Under the pieces are notes generated by a model. It did no database searches, was not told the origin of the DNA, and saw nothing but the letters and a program-made list of their open reading frames with translations. 64,000 nt of DNA from Pseudophaeobacter leonis. Lineage in GTDB: Bacteria; Pseudomonadota; Alphaproteobacteria; Rhodobacterales; Rhodobacteraceae. Location: positions 31,182 through 95,181 of the forward strand of contig NZ_MWVJ01000016.1 of the NCBI RefSeq assembly GCF_002087335.1, written 5' to 3'. Made by a program: the position numbers and the translations under genes. Of this stretch, positions 47,809 through 56,403 are shown piece by piece. The first letter of the stretch is position 1. The number at the start of each line of letters is the position of its first letter.

Positions 47809-47871
47809 ATGGTGCAAAAAATTTCTCTAATCGGCCCTTTTTACCTTGCGGCTTTGGCCGGGAGAAACTAA
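47809..47871 (+). CDS. Possible 20-residue small ORF after recJ
   Basis: ATG 47809 follows AAGGGGGAA with 6-nt spacing and encodes MVQKISLIGPFYLAALAGRN. The good ribosome site is the only support; there is no evidence of conservation and chance is possible. Confidence 0.25.
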   Translation: MVQKISLIGPFYLAALAGRN

Positions 47872-47890
47872 ACACCGCTCCACAGCAAGT

Positions 47891-47965
47891 GGCCCGTTCG
47901 TCTATCGGTTAGGACGTCAGGTTTTCAACCTGAAAAGAGGGGTTCGACTCCCCTACGGGCTGCCA
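47891..47965 (+). tRNA. tRNA-Glu (anticodon TTC), copy 1
   Basis: Acceptor GGCCCGT/ACGGGCT, anticodon stem CAGG/CCTG with loop TTTTCAA, T arm GAGGGG...CCCCT with TTCGACT, and encoded CCA. The anticodon is TTC. Confidence 0.97.
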
Positions 47966-48141
47966 CTGTTCTTCTTCACACTCATCGTTTTATCGTGCAG
48001 GCGCAGCCTCTGCGCTTGATTTGAAGACGAAATATTTCACTTTTGTTCAGACACTTAACGCCTCGCGAAAAACCGTGAATTTTTGCAAATTAGCCTCTTG
48101 CGTAGCGGCCTGTGACTAAGTAATACAGCCAAACAAATAGT

Positions 48142-48216
48142 GGCCCGTTCGTCTATCGGTTAGGACGTCAGGTTTTCAACCTGAAAAGAGGGGTTCGACT
48201 CCCCTACGGGCTGCCA
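48142..48216 (+). tRNA. tRNA-Glu (anticodon TTC), copy 2
   Basis: Identical over the full 75 nt to the copy 251 bp upstream, including two or three flanking bases on each side. The spacer is unrelated to either flank, indicating a local duplication or gene conversion. Confidence 0.97.
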
Positions 48217-48238
48217 CTTCTCCCTCCTCAGATCACCT

Positions 48239-48264
48239 TTATGATTGCCACTTATGATTGCTTC
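48239..48264. repeat. 13-bp direct repeat after the second tRNA-Glu
   Basis: TTATGATTGCCAC is followed by TTATGATTGCTTC. It lies in the 227-bp spacer before the GGDEF gene, which holds nothing else recognisable. Confidence 0.65.
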
Positions 48265-48443
48265 CTTGGCAATTTGCTCATGAGCATTGGTGAGATCACA
48301 GCAGTGTTTTGACCCGTTGGGCCAACTCCGATTTAGACATGCTGTTAGAGCGGCTGCCAGCCAGTCAGCTAATCAGCCAGTGTTCAAAATCCACGGATAC
48401 TGCATTGCTGGCGCGAGCCCCATCCTCGACCGTTTTACATCCC

Positions 48444-49472
48444 TCAGGACGCGCCGGTTGGCGTCGGCTGTGGCTCGTCCTTTTGCATCCCCTGTTCGTA
48501 GAAACAGTGCTGGGATCGGCCGGCTCGTTTCGCAGCATAGGAGCGCCAGATCCGCTTGATGCAGGATTTCGGCCGCTTCAAACGGCGTGTTATTCCACAC
48601 CGACAATGCGGTTCCTGCACTGGCCGAAACCTTGCAAAGCCTGCCGCCATAGGGGACCGGTTCCTGCAGTTGAGAAATGAGGCGTTTGGCCAGAGCCTCG
48701 AGAATCTTGGGTTCGTTAACGCCCTCAAACAGGATCACAAACTCGTCGCCGCCAATGCGGGCCACCGTATCTGTCTGTCGGGTGCAATCGACCATCACTT
48801 TGGCAACATTCTGCAAGACCGCATCACCGGCGGCATGCCCAAGGGTGTCGTTCACCTCTTTAAAGAAATCGGATCGACATGCATCAGGGCAAAATCAGTG
48901 CCGGTACCAATCAGACGCTTCAGAATATGATCCATAGCGCGACGGTTTTTAAGCCCTGTCAAAGTATCCGTAAAAGCCTGCTCCTCTGCCGCAATCATTG
49001 CGCCCTGCAAACGCAGGTTCAACTGCCGGGACGCCTCCATGGCGGCGGATTTGGCCTCAACCAGGTAGAGCATTTCAATCGTAAGGTCGGTGGGGGAAAA
49101 ATCGGCACTGGTCAGATCATAGTCGCGCACCGCCTCAAGGACCGAAATCCCGAACGAAAGGTTGATCAACGCCCCTCGACCCTCTGGCAGAGGCACAAGC
49201 ACCCCCTTCAGGCTGGTTTGCGGTGTGTCACGGAACTGCAAATGGAGCTTGGCGCCAGCGGTTTGCAACAAATCATCCATTGAGCGGACCCAACGAGGAC
49301 GCGAAAGATCAAAGACACGGAAAAACCTTTTGCCCTCCCACTGGAAACCCGGGCGCAGCTTTCTGAGCGTAGGCCCAACACTGACCAGTCGCCCCGAGGC
49401 ATCAATCACGGCATGCATCGGGCAGAGGCTGTCCGCAATCGTGGTCAGTTCATCAGCATTCATGTTCGTCAT
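48444..49472 (-). pseudogene. GGDEF-domain diguanylate cyclase, two frameshifts
   Basis: An N-terminal sensor-like domain of about 150 residues (PAS-like, LVSVGPTLRKLRPGFQWEGK) leads into a GGDEF cyclase with LTGLKNRRAMD and RIGGDEFVIL. One base is missing near 48871 (MHVD continues DFFKEVNDTLGHAAGDAV) and one C is extra near 48540, after which YAAKRAGRSQHCFYEQGM resumes. Its ATG overlaps the stop of the H-NOX-like gene by four bases. It would make cyclic di-GMP. The exact C-terminus is uncertain; another frame stays open to 48373. Confidence 0.8.
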
Positions 49473-50054
49473 AAGGTATGCGCCCCTAGATCAAAGATCC
49501 GCCCCTCTGCAAAATCAGTCTCGACCAGAGTGATCGAGATCACCTCTGCGCCGTCTTGCATACCGCGATGCTCCAGAATAACCAGATCGCCGTAATCATC
49601 TGCCATTGCGCGCAAAACCCCCATCATAACATAGGCATAGCCCGGCAGGCCGGGCTGGCAGATCAAATCAAACTGACCTGGGGATTTTTCGACCAGTTCC
49701 AGCGGCGGCAAATGCAGATCGGCAACCGCCAGTCTCGCCGGTCCGACAGGTCATCAAGCGAATGCAAGAACTCTACGTAGTTGACGCCCCCAAAACGCAG
49801 CAGCCGACGCAGGGCCTCAACCTGAGGATTGGAGACCAAAAAGGTCCCCGTGTCTTCTAAAATCTCCGGCAGTGGGCGCTCGAGAACCGCTCCATAGCTT
49901 TGAGCATTTTGTCGGATTGCTCATCCGTATAGATCAACATGGCCTCGAACTGATCAAAGCCGAGATCCGCAGTATCCATAATGTCGACCCACCGCTCTTC
50001 CCCGTAGGTACTGACGACGAAGGCCTGGATAGCTCTGTTGATCAGACCGTGCAT
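49469..50054 (-). pseudogene. H-NOX-like (heme NO-binding fold) protein, two frameshifts
   Basis: MHGLINRAIQAFVVSTYGEE is a typical H-NOX beginning; repaired length is about 193 residues. G-run losses near 49883 and 49739 break the frame; the joins are LKAMER-VLERPLPEI and LSDR-ARLAVADL. In FLHSLDDLSDRARL the position of the proximal heme ligand His is Ser104, and the YxSxR heme-propionate motif is absent. Heme binding is thus doubtful. AAGGGG precedes ATG 50054. It is translationally coupled to the cyclase. Confidence 0.78.
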
Positions 50055-50651
50055 CAATTGGCCCCTTGTTACGCCACGTACATATTTGGGGCCGGATCCT
50101 TAAGATACGCCCAACAACTAAAATTTGACGGAGTTTACCGCTCCGAATTCTGTCAAACCACCTCAGCGTGTCGGCGCTCTTGCCCAATAATGGCTGCACC
50201 TCAATAACACGCCGTAAACGATACCCGTAAAAAGCACCTCAGCAACTGCGCCGGGCAAGCGTTTCCAGGTCCAGTCGAGTCGGTGCCTCATATTGAAAGC
50301 GTTCATAGCCTCTCAAATGGAAACGGGGAAGAAAAACCACACACCGACGACCGCAGTGTGACAAGAAATCACTTTGGAGAGCTCAAAAGCACAGGTGTAG
50401 CGGCCACAAGACAGGTTTTTTGCCCGTCAAATTCAGGGCCCTTACCGGCGTGTCCCCAGCCCGCCCCCGCTTCAAAAGGTGACCGCCCAGAAAAAACACC
50501 AGTTAATTAACTGATATAATTTACTAAAATTCAATTCCCCGGTGCGTTAAGCCAGAAAAAAACAGCGCGAGATGCCCGCGACCGGTAAAAGGTCGCCAGC
50601 GCGTTCAGGCGCGTCAAACCTGCAAAGAGGTTCACAGGAGCATGCCGCCGC
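50055..50651. other. Long spacer (about 600 bp) without a supported gene
   Basis: Part of it, around 50490-50560, is AT-rich with a poly-A stretch; a GCGACC/GGTCGC hairpin near 50579-50597 followed by seven T on the minus strand may terminate the mttB-type gene. A 75-codon frame at 50283-50510 has no ribosome site and an unlikely composition. Confidence 0.5.
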
Positions 50652-52205
50652 CTAGAAATCCGTAGGTGCGCCCCCTTCTGATTTCCGGCGCGCAACAAAA
50701 TCCTTCAGCTCATCATGAACCGCTGCCTCCATTGGCGGCGCTTCAAACTCGGCCAGAATATCCTTGTAAATCTTGTTGGCCCGTTCTGGCGTCCAAACCG
50801 CTCCGGCAGCCTCCCAGGCCTCATAGTTGCGCCAATCGCTCAGGAAAGGTTGATAAAAGGCCGTGGAATAGCGGTCCTGCGTATGCTGGAGACCAAAGAA
50901 GTGCCCCTCGTTGCCAACTTCGCGGATGGCATCCAGTGCAATCTCGTCGGGGCCTGTGGCGCAGATCTCGGGCTGCATGTAGCGTTGGATCTGTTGCAGA
51001 ACCTCGCAGTCCATGATGAATTTCTCCGGGCTTGCGATCAGCCCTCCCTCCAGCCAACCCGCCGCATGATACACCATATTGGTGCCCGACTGCACTGCCG
51101 CCCACAGGGAATTGGAGGTCTCCCACATCGCCTGGCCATCCGGCACATTGGCGGCACAAACCCCGGAAGAGCGCATAGGCAGCCCGTAGAACCGCGCCAT
51201 CTGGCCGGTCATCTGGGTGGCGCGCATGTACTCAGGGGTGCCAAAGGCGGGGGCTCCGGATTTCATATCCACATTCGAGGTAAAGGTGCCAATGGCGCAG
51301 GGCGTGCCGGGGCGCACATACTGAAACAGAGCAATGGCGCAGAGCGCCTCGGCCAGCGACTGCGCCACAGCGCCCGCCATTGTCACCGGTGCCATAGCCC
51401 CCGCCAGGGTAAAGGGGGTCACCACCACCGCCTGCCCCCGCCGCACAAGCCGCAGACAGCCGTCTATCATGGGATAGTCATGTTTGAGCGGTGAGGTAGA
51501 GTTTATATTGGTGTACATCCTTGGCGTGGCTTCAAATTCAGCCTCGCTCAGCCCGCCGGCAATGCGCACCATCTCCATCACGTCTTCGACCCGTTCTTTG
51601 CCCAGGGAGTAGGCATGCATGACCTTGTCGCAGAGCGTTAGCTTGTCATAGAGCACATCCAGGTGGCGCACCGAGGCATGGATATCCACCGGCTCAACCG
51701 GGTAGCCGCCGGCGAAATGAATGCAGTTGAAATACTGGGTAAGCTTCAGCAGGTTACGGCATTGTTCGCGGGTTCCTGCCACTTTTTTGCCAAGGTCCAC
51801 ATCCCAATAGTTTGGCGGTGACGAGACATTGCCAAACAGGATATGGTTGCCCCCCACCGGCAGGGCCCGGTCCGGATTGCGCGGCGTGATGGTAAAGCTA
51901 CTGGGCGCCTTGGCGACCATCTCCATGACAAAGTCACGATCCATCCGCACCAGATCGCCCTCAACCCTGCAGCCTGCTTTCTTGAGGATCTGCAGCGCTT
52001 CGGGATTGAGGAAGGTGATGCCAATCTCTTCGAGAATGCGCATGGCACCATCGTGCACGGCGGCAACCCCTTCCGCCGAGAGCGGCTCTATGGGGCGATC
52101 AATATTGACCGGAATGGACCAGGGCATCTGCTGCAGAGTTGCCTTGCCACGTCGTGCCGCAGCCCCGGCCCGCCCGCCGCCTCGTCTGCCTGTTTCGCGT
52201 GCCAT
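50652..52205 (-). CDS. MttB-superfamily (trimethylamine methyltransferase-like) protein
   Basis: 517 residues of the MttB superfamily, corrinoid-dependent methyltransferases. No internal TAG occurs, so it belongs to the non-pyrrolysine branch that includes glycine betaine methyltransferase MtgB. Recognisable are MRILEEIGITFLNPEAL at the start, YTNINSTSPLKHD in the barrel, and FGLQHTQDRYSTAFYQP near the end. GGGAGA precedes the ATG. No corrinoid protein gene lies next to it. A quaternary or tertiary amine substrate is inferred. Confidence 0.85.
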   Translation of the reverse strand: MARETGRRGGGRAGAAARRGKATLQQMPWSIPVNIDRPIEPLSAEGVAAVHDGAMRILEEIGITFLNPEALQILKKAGCRVEGDLVRMDRDFVMEMVAKAPSSFTITPRNPDRALPVGGNHILFGNVSSPPNYWDVDLGKKVAGTREQCRNLLKLTQYFNCIHFAGGYPVEPVDIHASVRHLDVLYDKLTLCDKVMHAYSLGKERVEDVMEMVRIAGGLSEAEFEATPRMYTNINSTSPLKHDYPMIDGCLRLVRRGQAVVVTPFTLAGAMAPVTMAGAVAQSLAEALCAIALFQYVRPGTPCAIGTFTSNVDMKSGAPAFGTPEYMRATQMTGQMARFYGLPMRSSGVCAANVPDGQAMWETSNSLWAAVQSGTNMVYHAAGWLEGGLIASPEKFIMDCEVLQQIQRYMQPEICATGPDEIALDAIREVGNEGHFFGLQHTQDRYSTAFYQPFLSDWRNYEAWEAAGAVWTPERANKIYKDILAEFEAPPMEAAVHDELKDFVARRKSEGGAPTDF

Positions 52206-52428
52206 GACCGTCTCCCTGCATAATCGCGGCCTCTGGGGTGAGACCCTGCTCTGACATGCAACAGGCCCAATTCAGCCTGCGCTGACCTGTCCGTTCACGA
52301 CATATCCTGTCGTTTTTTCTCTTCTCCCCCCTCTGCGCAGGTTTTTCTGTACAGAAGTGCCCAGTTCTACACAGACCAAACCCTCCTGCCCAACGAATTC
52401 CCTTCGCAAACGCCCCGGAAAATAGACT

Positions 52429-52452
52429 GGCGAACAGCCCGGTGAACAGCCT
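52429..52452. repeat. 12-bp direct repeat near the HAD gene end
   Basis: GGCGAACAGCCC and GGTGAACAGCCT are adjacent and differ at two positions. Confidence 0.6.
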
Positions 52453-52479
52453 GAGACAGAATTGAAAAGGTCCGCAGGC

Positions 52480-53172
52480 TCAGCGATCAAGCCAATCAGG
52501 GATATGCCCGATATTGGGCAAGACCACGTCCGCATGTGGCGCCAGATCATCGTGCTGTGCCATGCCTGTCAGCACGCCAATGCGCATCATGCCTGCCGCC
52601 GCGCCGGCAACCAGGTCATGCAGACTGTCGCCCACCATGGCGGTGCGATCTGGGGCAACTCCGGTGGCGGCGCAAAAGGCCAAAAGCGGGTCCGCATCCG
52701 GCTTTACCCCATGGCCACTGTCAAACCCCGCCACAAAGGCAAAACGGTCCAGCACGCCCGAACGCTCAAGCTGACTGATGGCCGAGATTTCCGCATCATT
52801 GGTCATCACCCCCAGCACTTTGCCACGCGCCAAAAGCCCGTCGAGAAAATCGGCCAGAGGCACCGCCTCGCTGAGGGCCGCAGAGGCCGCGCTTTTGGCC
52901 AGAAACCGCTCCAGCTCAGCCTCTTTCATCTGCGTCACAAAGGGGGCCAGAACCGCCGCCACCTCGCCGTTTGAGCCCGCAATGACCAGACTGTCGGCGT
53001 TAAACGCACCAACAGTACGATCAAAACTGATCACCGTGGCCATGGCCTCTGCCCGTGCGTCATCCCCCTCGCAGAGATGCTCCAGCATATCCGCAGCCCA
53101 GGAGTTCCAGGTCGCCGCGAAGTCAAACAACGTTCCGTCTTTGTCAAAGAGAAAGGCATCCACCGGCATCAT
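52480..53172 (-). CDS. HAD-superfamily phosphatase (Gph-like)
   Basis: Motif I DKDGTLFDF holds the nucleophile Asp, motif II is GVMTNDAE, and motif III/IV are KPDADP and MVGDSLHDL. A cap domain lies between motifs I and II. ATG 53172 has AAGGAA upstream; ATG 53184 is in frame but lacks a site. About 230 residues, similar to phosphoglycolate phosphatases, substrate uncertain. Divergent from the long spacer before mttB. Confidence 0.85.
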   Translation of the reverse strand: MMPVDAFLFDKDGTLFDFAATWNSWAADMLEHLCEGDDARAEAMATVISFDRTVGAFNADSLVIAGSNGEVAAVLAPFVTQMKEAELERFLAKSAASAALSEAVPLADFLDGLLARGKVLGVMTNDAEISAISQLERSGVLDRFAFVAGFDSGHGVKPDADPLLAFCAATGVAPDRTAMVGDSLHDLVAGAAAGMMRIGVLTGMAQHDDLAPHADVVLPNIGHIPDWLDR

Positions 53173-53260
53173 ATTTCCTTGCATGTTTTGATCTGGCGCG
53201 AACCGTATCGGCAAACGTCGGCGGCGCAAGCCCCATGTCGGCTGAATGTCGGCTAATAAC

Positions 53261-53274
53261 ACCTGAATTCAGGT
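53261..53274. other. Perfect 14-bp palindrome at a gene end
   Basis: ACCTGAATTCAGGT includes the TGA stop of the DUF3572 gene. Two near copies of ATGTCGGCT lie next to it (53229-53250). Confidence 0.6.
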
Positions 53275-53553
53275 CCAATGCACCTGCGCGCCGCCCGGCA
53301 AAGCCATGCGCGCCATCATTGGCACCTCGTAGGACAGACCTGCCTGATCACAGAACTGAACCACCCAGGCATCGTCCATTGTTAAGAAATCGAGCAGCGA
53401 GCCTAAAAATTCCGGATCTGCGGCATTTGCCCTCAGATCGGCCTCGGCAGCGCCCGTCGTGCCCATAAACACCGGTAACAGCTCATCATTTGACATAAGC
53501 CAGGTAAGAGCCCTGAGGGCAATGACCTCGGCTTGATCGGCGGAAAACTGCAT
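53269..53553 (-). CDS. DUF3572 family protein
   Basis: 94 residues. The start MQFSADQAEVIALRALTWLM and the segment DPEFLGSLLDFLTMDDAWVV match the small alphaproteobacterial DUF3572 family, often found beside the pleD-like response regulator, which is divergent here. ATG 53553 fits family length; the longer frame is not supported. Function unknown. Confidence 0.82.
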   Translation of the reverse strand: MQFSADQAEVIALRALTWLMSNDELLPVFMGTTGAAEADLRANAADPEFLGSLLDFLTMDDAWVVQFCDQAGLSYEVPMMARMALPGGAQVHWT

Positions 53554-53668
53554 GGCGGACCCATTCCTGACACGTTGCGGACAAATTAGTAAAAACCCGA
53601 AACAGTTTATTAACCAGTCTGACGGAAACTTCCAGTGTAGCGAGCACAAGGCATGAAAGGCGACCCGC

Positions 53669-55105
53669 GTGCAAGGAACGATCCTGGTCATAGATGGTAT
53701 CTCCACCAACCGCATCATGCTGAAGGTTCAGCTGACGGCGGCCTACTATGCCGTGGAACAGGCCGACTGCGTGGCAGACGTGCTCGAGGCCGCACGCCAC
53801 AGCCGCCCCGACCTGGTGCTGACCGCCATGGCGCTGCCCGATGGCACCGCCGCTGATGTCAAGGAAGCGCTGCGCCAGGACGAGATGCTCGCCGATATTC
53901 CCGTCATCGCTATCACCCAGTCAAATGCGTCCGAGCGCCGTCTGAATGCCCTGTCGGCCGGGATTGATGATGTGCTGCCGCAGCCGGTGGATGATGTCAT
54001 CCTGCAGGCCCGCATTCGCAGCCTGCTGCGTGCCCGCAGCGCCAATGAAGAATTGCACATGCAGCGCGATGCCTCGCATGGGTTTGTGTTGCCGCTGTCG
54101 GATCGCGCAGGGCACCCCGACTGCCTAAAGGCCAGCGTTGCTCTGATCGCACAAGACACCCAGACCGCCCAGGCCTGGGCCGAGCGCCTTGGGGAACACG
54201 TTCCCTACGATCTGCATTGCCACCAGCTCGACGATATCAAACTGATGATGAGCGCGCCGGTTGCGGATGTCTTTGTCGTTGAGCTGAACGAGACCTCTGC
54301 AGGTCCGGGCCTGCGACTACTGGCAGATCTGCGCGCCCGGGCCGCCACCCGGCAAGCGGTGGTCATCGCGTTGCCAAATCCTGCCGACCCTCAGATCGCA
54401 GCCGAAGCGCTGGACCGGGGGGCGCATGACGTGCTGCAGGCTGGCTTTGATGTCGAAGAACTGGCCCTGCGCCTGACCACGCAACTGCAGTATAAATCCC
54501 GCAATGACCGGCTGCGTGACAGCGTGCGCAACGGGCTGCGCGCCGCCGTGCAGGATCCGATGACCGGGCTTTATAATCGCCGCTATGCCAAGCCCTTTCT
54601 GGACCGCACCGCCACGCGCGCGGCCGAAAGCGGTGACACCTTTGCGCTGATGCTTGCCGATCTTGATCACTTCAAGCGGATCAATGATGAATATGGCCAC
54701 CCTGCGGGGGATGCTGTTCTGATAGAGGCCGCACGGCGCCTGCAGGACCAGCTGCGCCCAGTTGATCTGGTGGCGCGCGTCGGTGGTGAAGAATTCATGA
54801 TCGTGCTGCCCGGCGCCGACGAGATCTCTGCCGGCATGGCGGCAGTAGCCCTCTGTAATGCCATCAACAGCCAACCGTTTCAGGTTCCTGGGATCGCCAG
54901 CCCCATCGCGGTTACAATCAGCATTGGCGCGGTGATTGGCCGTGATCTGGCCCGGAAAGACGACCATGGCGAAAGACGCGGCTCTGACAGGGTCGCAAGC
55001 TGCGTGACAGAGCTGATCTCACAGGCGGACCGGGCATTGTATGACGCCAAAAATGCCGGTCGCAATCAGGTTACCCTCAGCAAAAACCGCACAGCTGCAG
55101 CCTAA
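53669..55105 (+). CDS. pleD: PleD-like protein: two degenerate receivers plus GGEEF diguanylate cyclase
   Basis: 478 residues arranged as REC-REC-GGDEF. The cyclase has the active-site GGEEF at 372-376 and an inhibitory RxxD (RPVD, 363-366) five residues before it. In REC1 the phospho-accepting Asp, residue 53 in Caulobacter PleD, is Ala53 (DLVLTAMALPDG), and the acidic pair is ID-G rather than DD. REC2 has Glu205 at the matching place. It may be constitutive or controlled by other means. GTG 53669 follows AAAGG. Confidence 0.85.
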   Translation: MQGTILVIDGISTNRIMLKVQLTAAYYAVEQADCVADVLEAARHSRPDLVLTAMALPDGTAADVKEALRQDEMLADIPVIAITQSNASERRLNALSAGIDDVLPQPVDDVILQARIRSLLRARSANEELHMQRDASHGFVLPLSDRAGHPDCLKASVALIAQDTQTAQAWAERLGEHVPYDLHCHQLDDIKLMMSAPVADVFVVELNETSAGPGLRLLADLRARAATRQAVVIALPNPADPQIAAEALDRGAHDVLQAGFDVEELALRLTTQLQYKSRNDRLRDSVRNGLRAAVQDPMTGLYNRRYAKPFLDRTATRAAESGDTFALMLADLDHFKRINDEYGHPAGDAVLIEAARRLQDQLRPVDLVARVGGEEFMIVLPGADEISAGMAAVALCNAINSQPFQVPGIASPIAVTISIGAVIGRDLARKDDHGERRGSDRVASCVTELISQADRALYDAKNAGRNQVTLSKNRTAAA

Positions 55106-55356
55106 GACCGGGCGGCCTCCTAGTGCGCGAGCGCTGCGAGGTTACGGCGTGAGGCTGCAAGGGCTGTCGAGAGCTGATACGGTGGCAGTTACGAGTGCAG
55201 ATGCACGGGCACGCTTGCCATATCTTGACAGAGCTCATCAAATCCCACCCACAAATCCCACCCACCGCATGCGAAGAGGTGCCGCAAAACCGCGACGCCC
55301 CGCATTCAGGCTCAAATGGCACATCACCGCCTGTCACAGTCCCAGTGAATTAATCT

Positions 55357-55398
55357 CTGTCTATCAATCCCTGGCTATCAATCCCTGCCCGGCCCCTT
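55357..55398 (-). repeat. 14-bp tandem repeat over the Spy-like gene stop
   Basis: CTGTCTATCAATCC and CTGGCTATCAATCC are adjacent; a third is partial. The second holds the TGA stop (55378-55380), and the first supplies TGA in another frame on the minus strand. Confidence 0.85.
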
Positions 55399-55863
55399 CC
55401 TGTGATGGGGCCCCTTCTCCATCTGCCGCTGCATGCGATCAGCCAGCTTGCGCCGTTGCTTCAGACTCATCCCTTCAAGGCGGCGTTCCCAGATCTGGGC
55501 AACCGAGCGTATAAACCCATCGGTTTCAACAATATGCGCCTCGACAACGGCCATCACCGCCGGGGCATCCAGTGTCTCGGCCCGCAAAAGAGCGATGACC
55601 TGTTCCATTTCTCCACGTCGGCGGTCGTGAACGCCCCCCGTCTCCCCTCCCCTGTCCTGCAACAGGCGCCGGACTTCCTTGCGGCCAAGATCCTTGAAGA
55701 TAAACCGACCCAGCATCGGAGGGTGACCCGCCCCATGAGCGCCATCCTTAAACCGCCAGGCGGCTCCTGCGCCAAGCCCGATCACCGCAAGGTTCAGGGC
55801 CAGCGACACCACCAGAACCGCTTTCAGCCAGGGCCGCAGCCCCTGCGTAGTTTCTTTGGTCAT
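55378..55863 (-). CDS. Periplasmic heavy-metal sensor-like (Spy/CpxP type)
   Basis: 161 residues. One N-terminal membrane anchor (WLKAVLVVSLALNLAVIGL) precedes a helical, Arg/Glu-rich periplasmic part with the Spy-type MSLKQRRKLADRMQRQME and a His-containing tail. Its ATG overlaps the anti-sigma stop by four bases. The operon context implies an envelope or metal stress role. Confidence 0.8.
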   Translation of the reverse strand: MTKETTQGLRPWLKAVLVVSLALNLAVIGLGAGAAWRFKDGAHGAGHPPMLGRFIFKDLGRKEVRRLLQDRGGETGGVHDRRRGEMEQVIALLRAETLDAPAVMAVVEAHIVETDGFIRSVAQIWERRLEGMSLKQRRKLADRMQRQMEKGPHHRKGPGRD

Positions 55864-56342
55864 TCGAACACCTCATCGCCCATCAACAGGCTCACATCAT
55901 AGCCCAAGTCAGTTATCAGTTGCGATCCACTGGAGAACGCAGCAAAGCGTTCGACAGGGTCAGGAAGAAACGCTGGCGGCGCCAAGCCGATCCAAAGTCC
56001 CGCAAGGCTGGCAGCTGCCATCCCGCCAAACGCAGGCCAGCCCCCGACCGCAGCAGCAAATTGCCGCCAGATCCGGTGCGCAGTGCTGTGCCGCCCAGCT
56101 GTTTGTCTCGCGGCCTGATCCGCTGACTGGCTGGCCAAACCTTCACTCCGGGTTTTCTGCAGTAAGACCGCGTCGGCCAGAATTGCCGCTTGCAGCGCTA
56201 CCGGCACATCTGGCCGAGCCCGGCGTGCCGTGGCAAAGAGCTCTTCCAGGGGTGCGTCCAGAGCGCTGTCCAGCGGACTAATCCTGTGGGCAGTCCTGTG
56301 GGTTGTCCAGAGAGTGGTCGTCCATCTCCCCCCGCGCCTCAC
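55860..56342 (-). CDS. Putative anti-sigma factor, membrane-anchored
   Basis: Up to 160 residues. The N-terminal cytoplasmic part (LEELFATARRARPDVPVALQ) is helical, followed by one membrane helix (FGGMAAASLAGLWIGLAPPA) and a short outer tail. Position after an ECF sigma gene and coupling to the Spy-like gene support an anti-sigma role. The start is unclear: no good site is seen at 56342, and a frameshift joining it to the 41-residue ORF upstream is possible. Confidence 0.6.
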   Translation of the reverse strand: MRRGGRWTTTLWTTHRTAHRISPLDSALDAPLEELFATARRARPDVPVALQAAILADAVLLQKTRSEGLASQSADQAARQTAGRHSTAHRIWRQFAAAVGGWPAFGGMAAASLAGLWIGLAPPAFLPDPVERFAAFSSGSQLITDLGYDVSLLMGDEVFE

Positions 56343-56403
56343 TCAGAGACGCGCCCCGTGCCGCAATCAGCGCCGCAATCCGTTCTTTCTCTTGGTCAGA
56401 CAT
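56278..56403 (-). CDS. Small 41-residue ORF between sigma and anti-sigma genes
   Basis: ATG 56403 overlaps the sigma stop by eight bases and gives MSDQEKERIAALIAARGASL. It ends at TAG 56278-56280 inside a 12-bp repeat (CCACAGGACTGC, CCACAGGATTAG). It may be a real small gene or the detached N-terminus of the anti-sigma factor. Confidence 0.4.
   Translation of the reverse strand: MSDQEKERIAALIAARGASLSEARGEMDDHSLDNPQDCPQD

Noticed and set aside
50283..50510. 75-codon frame in the spacer before mttB
   Set aside because: No ribosome-binding site, odd composition and no recognisable feature.
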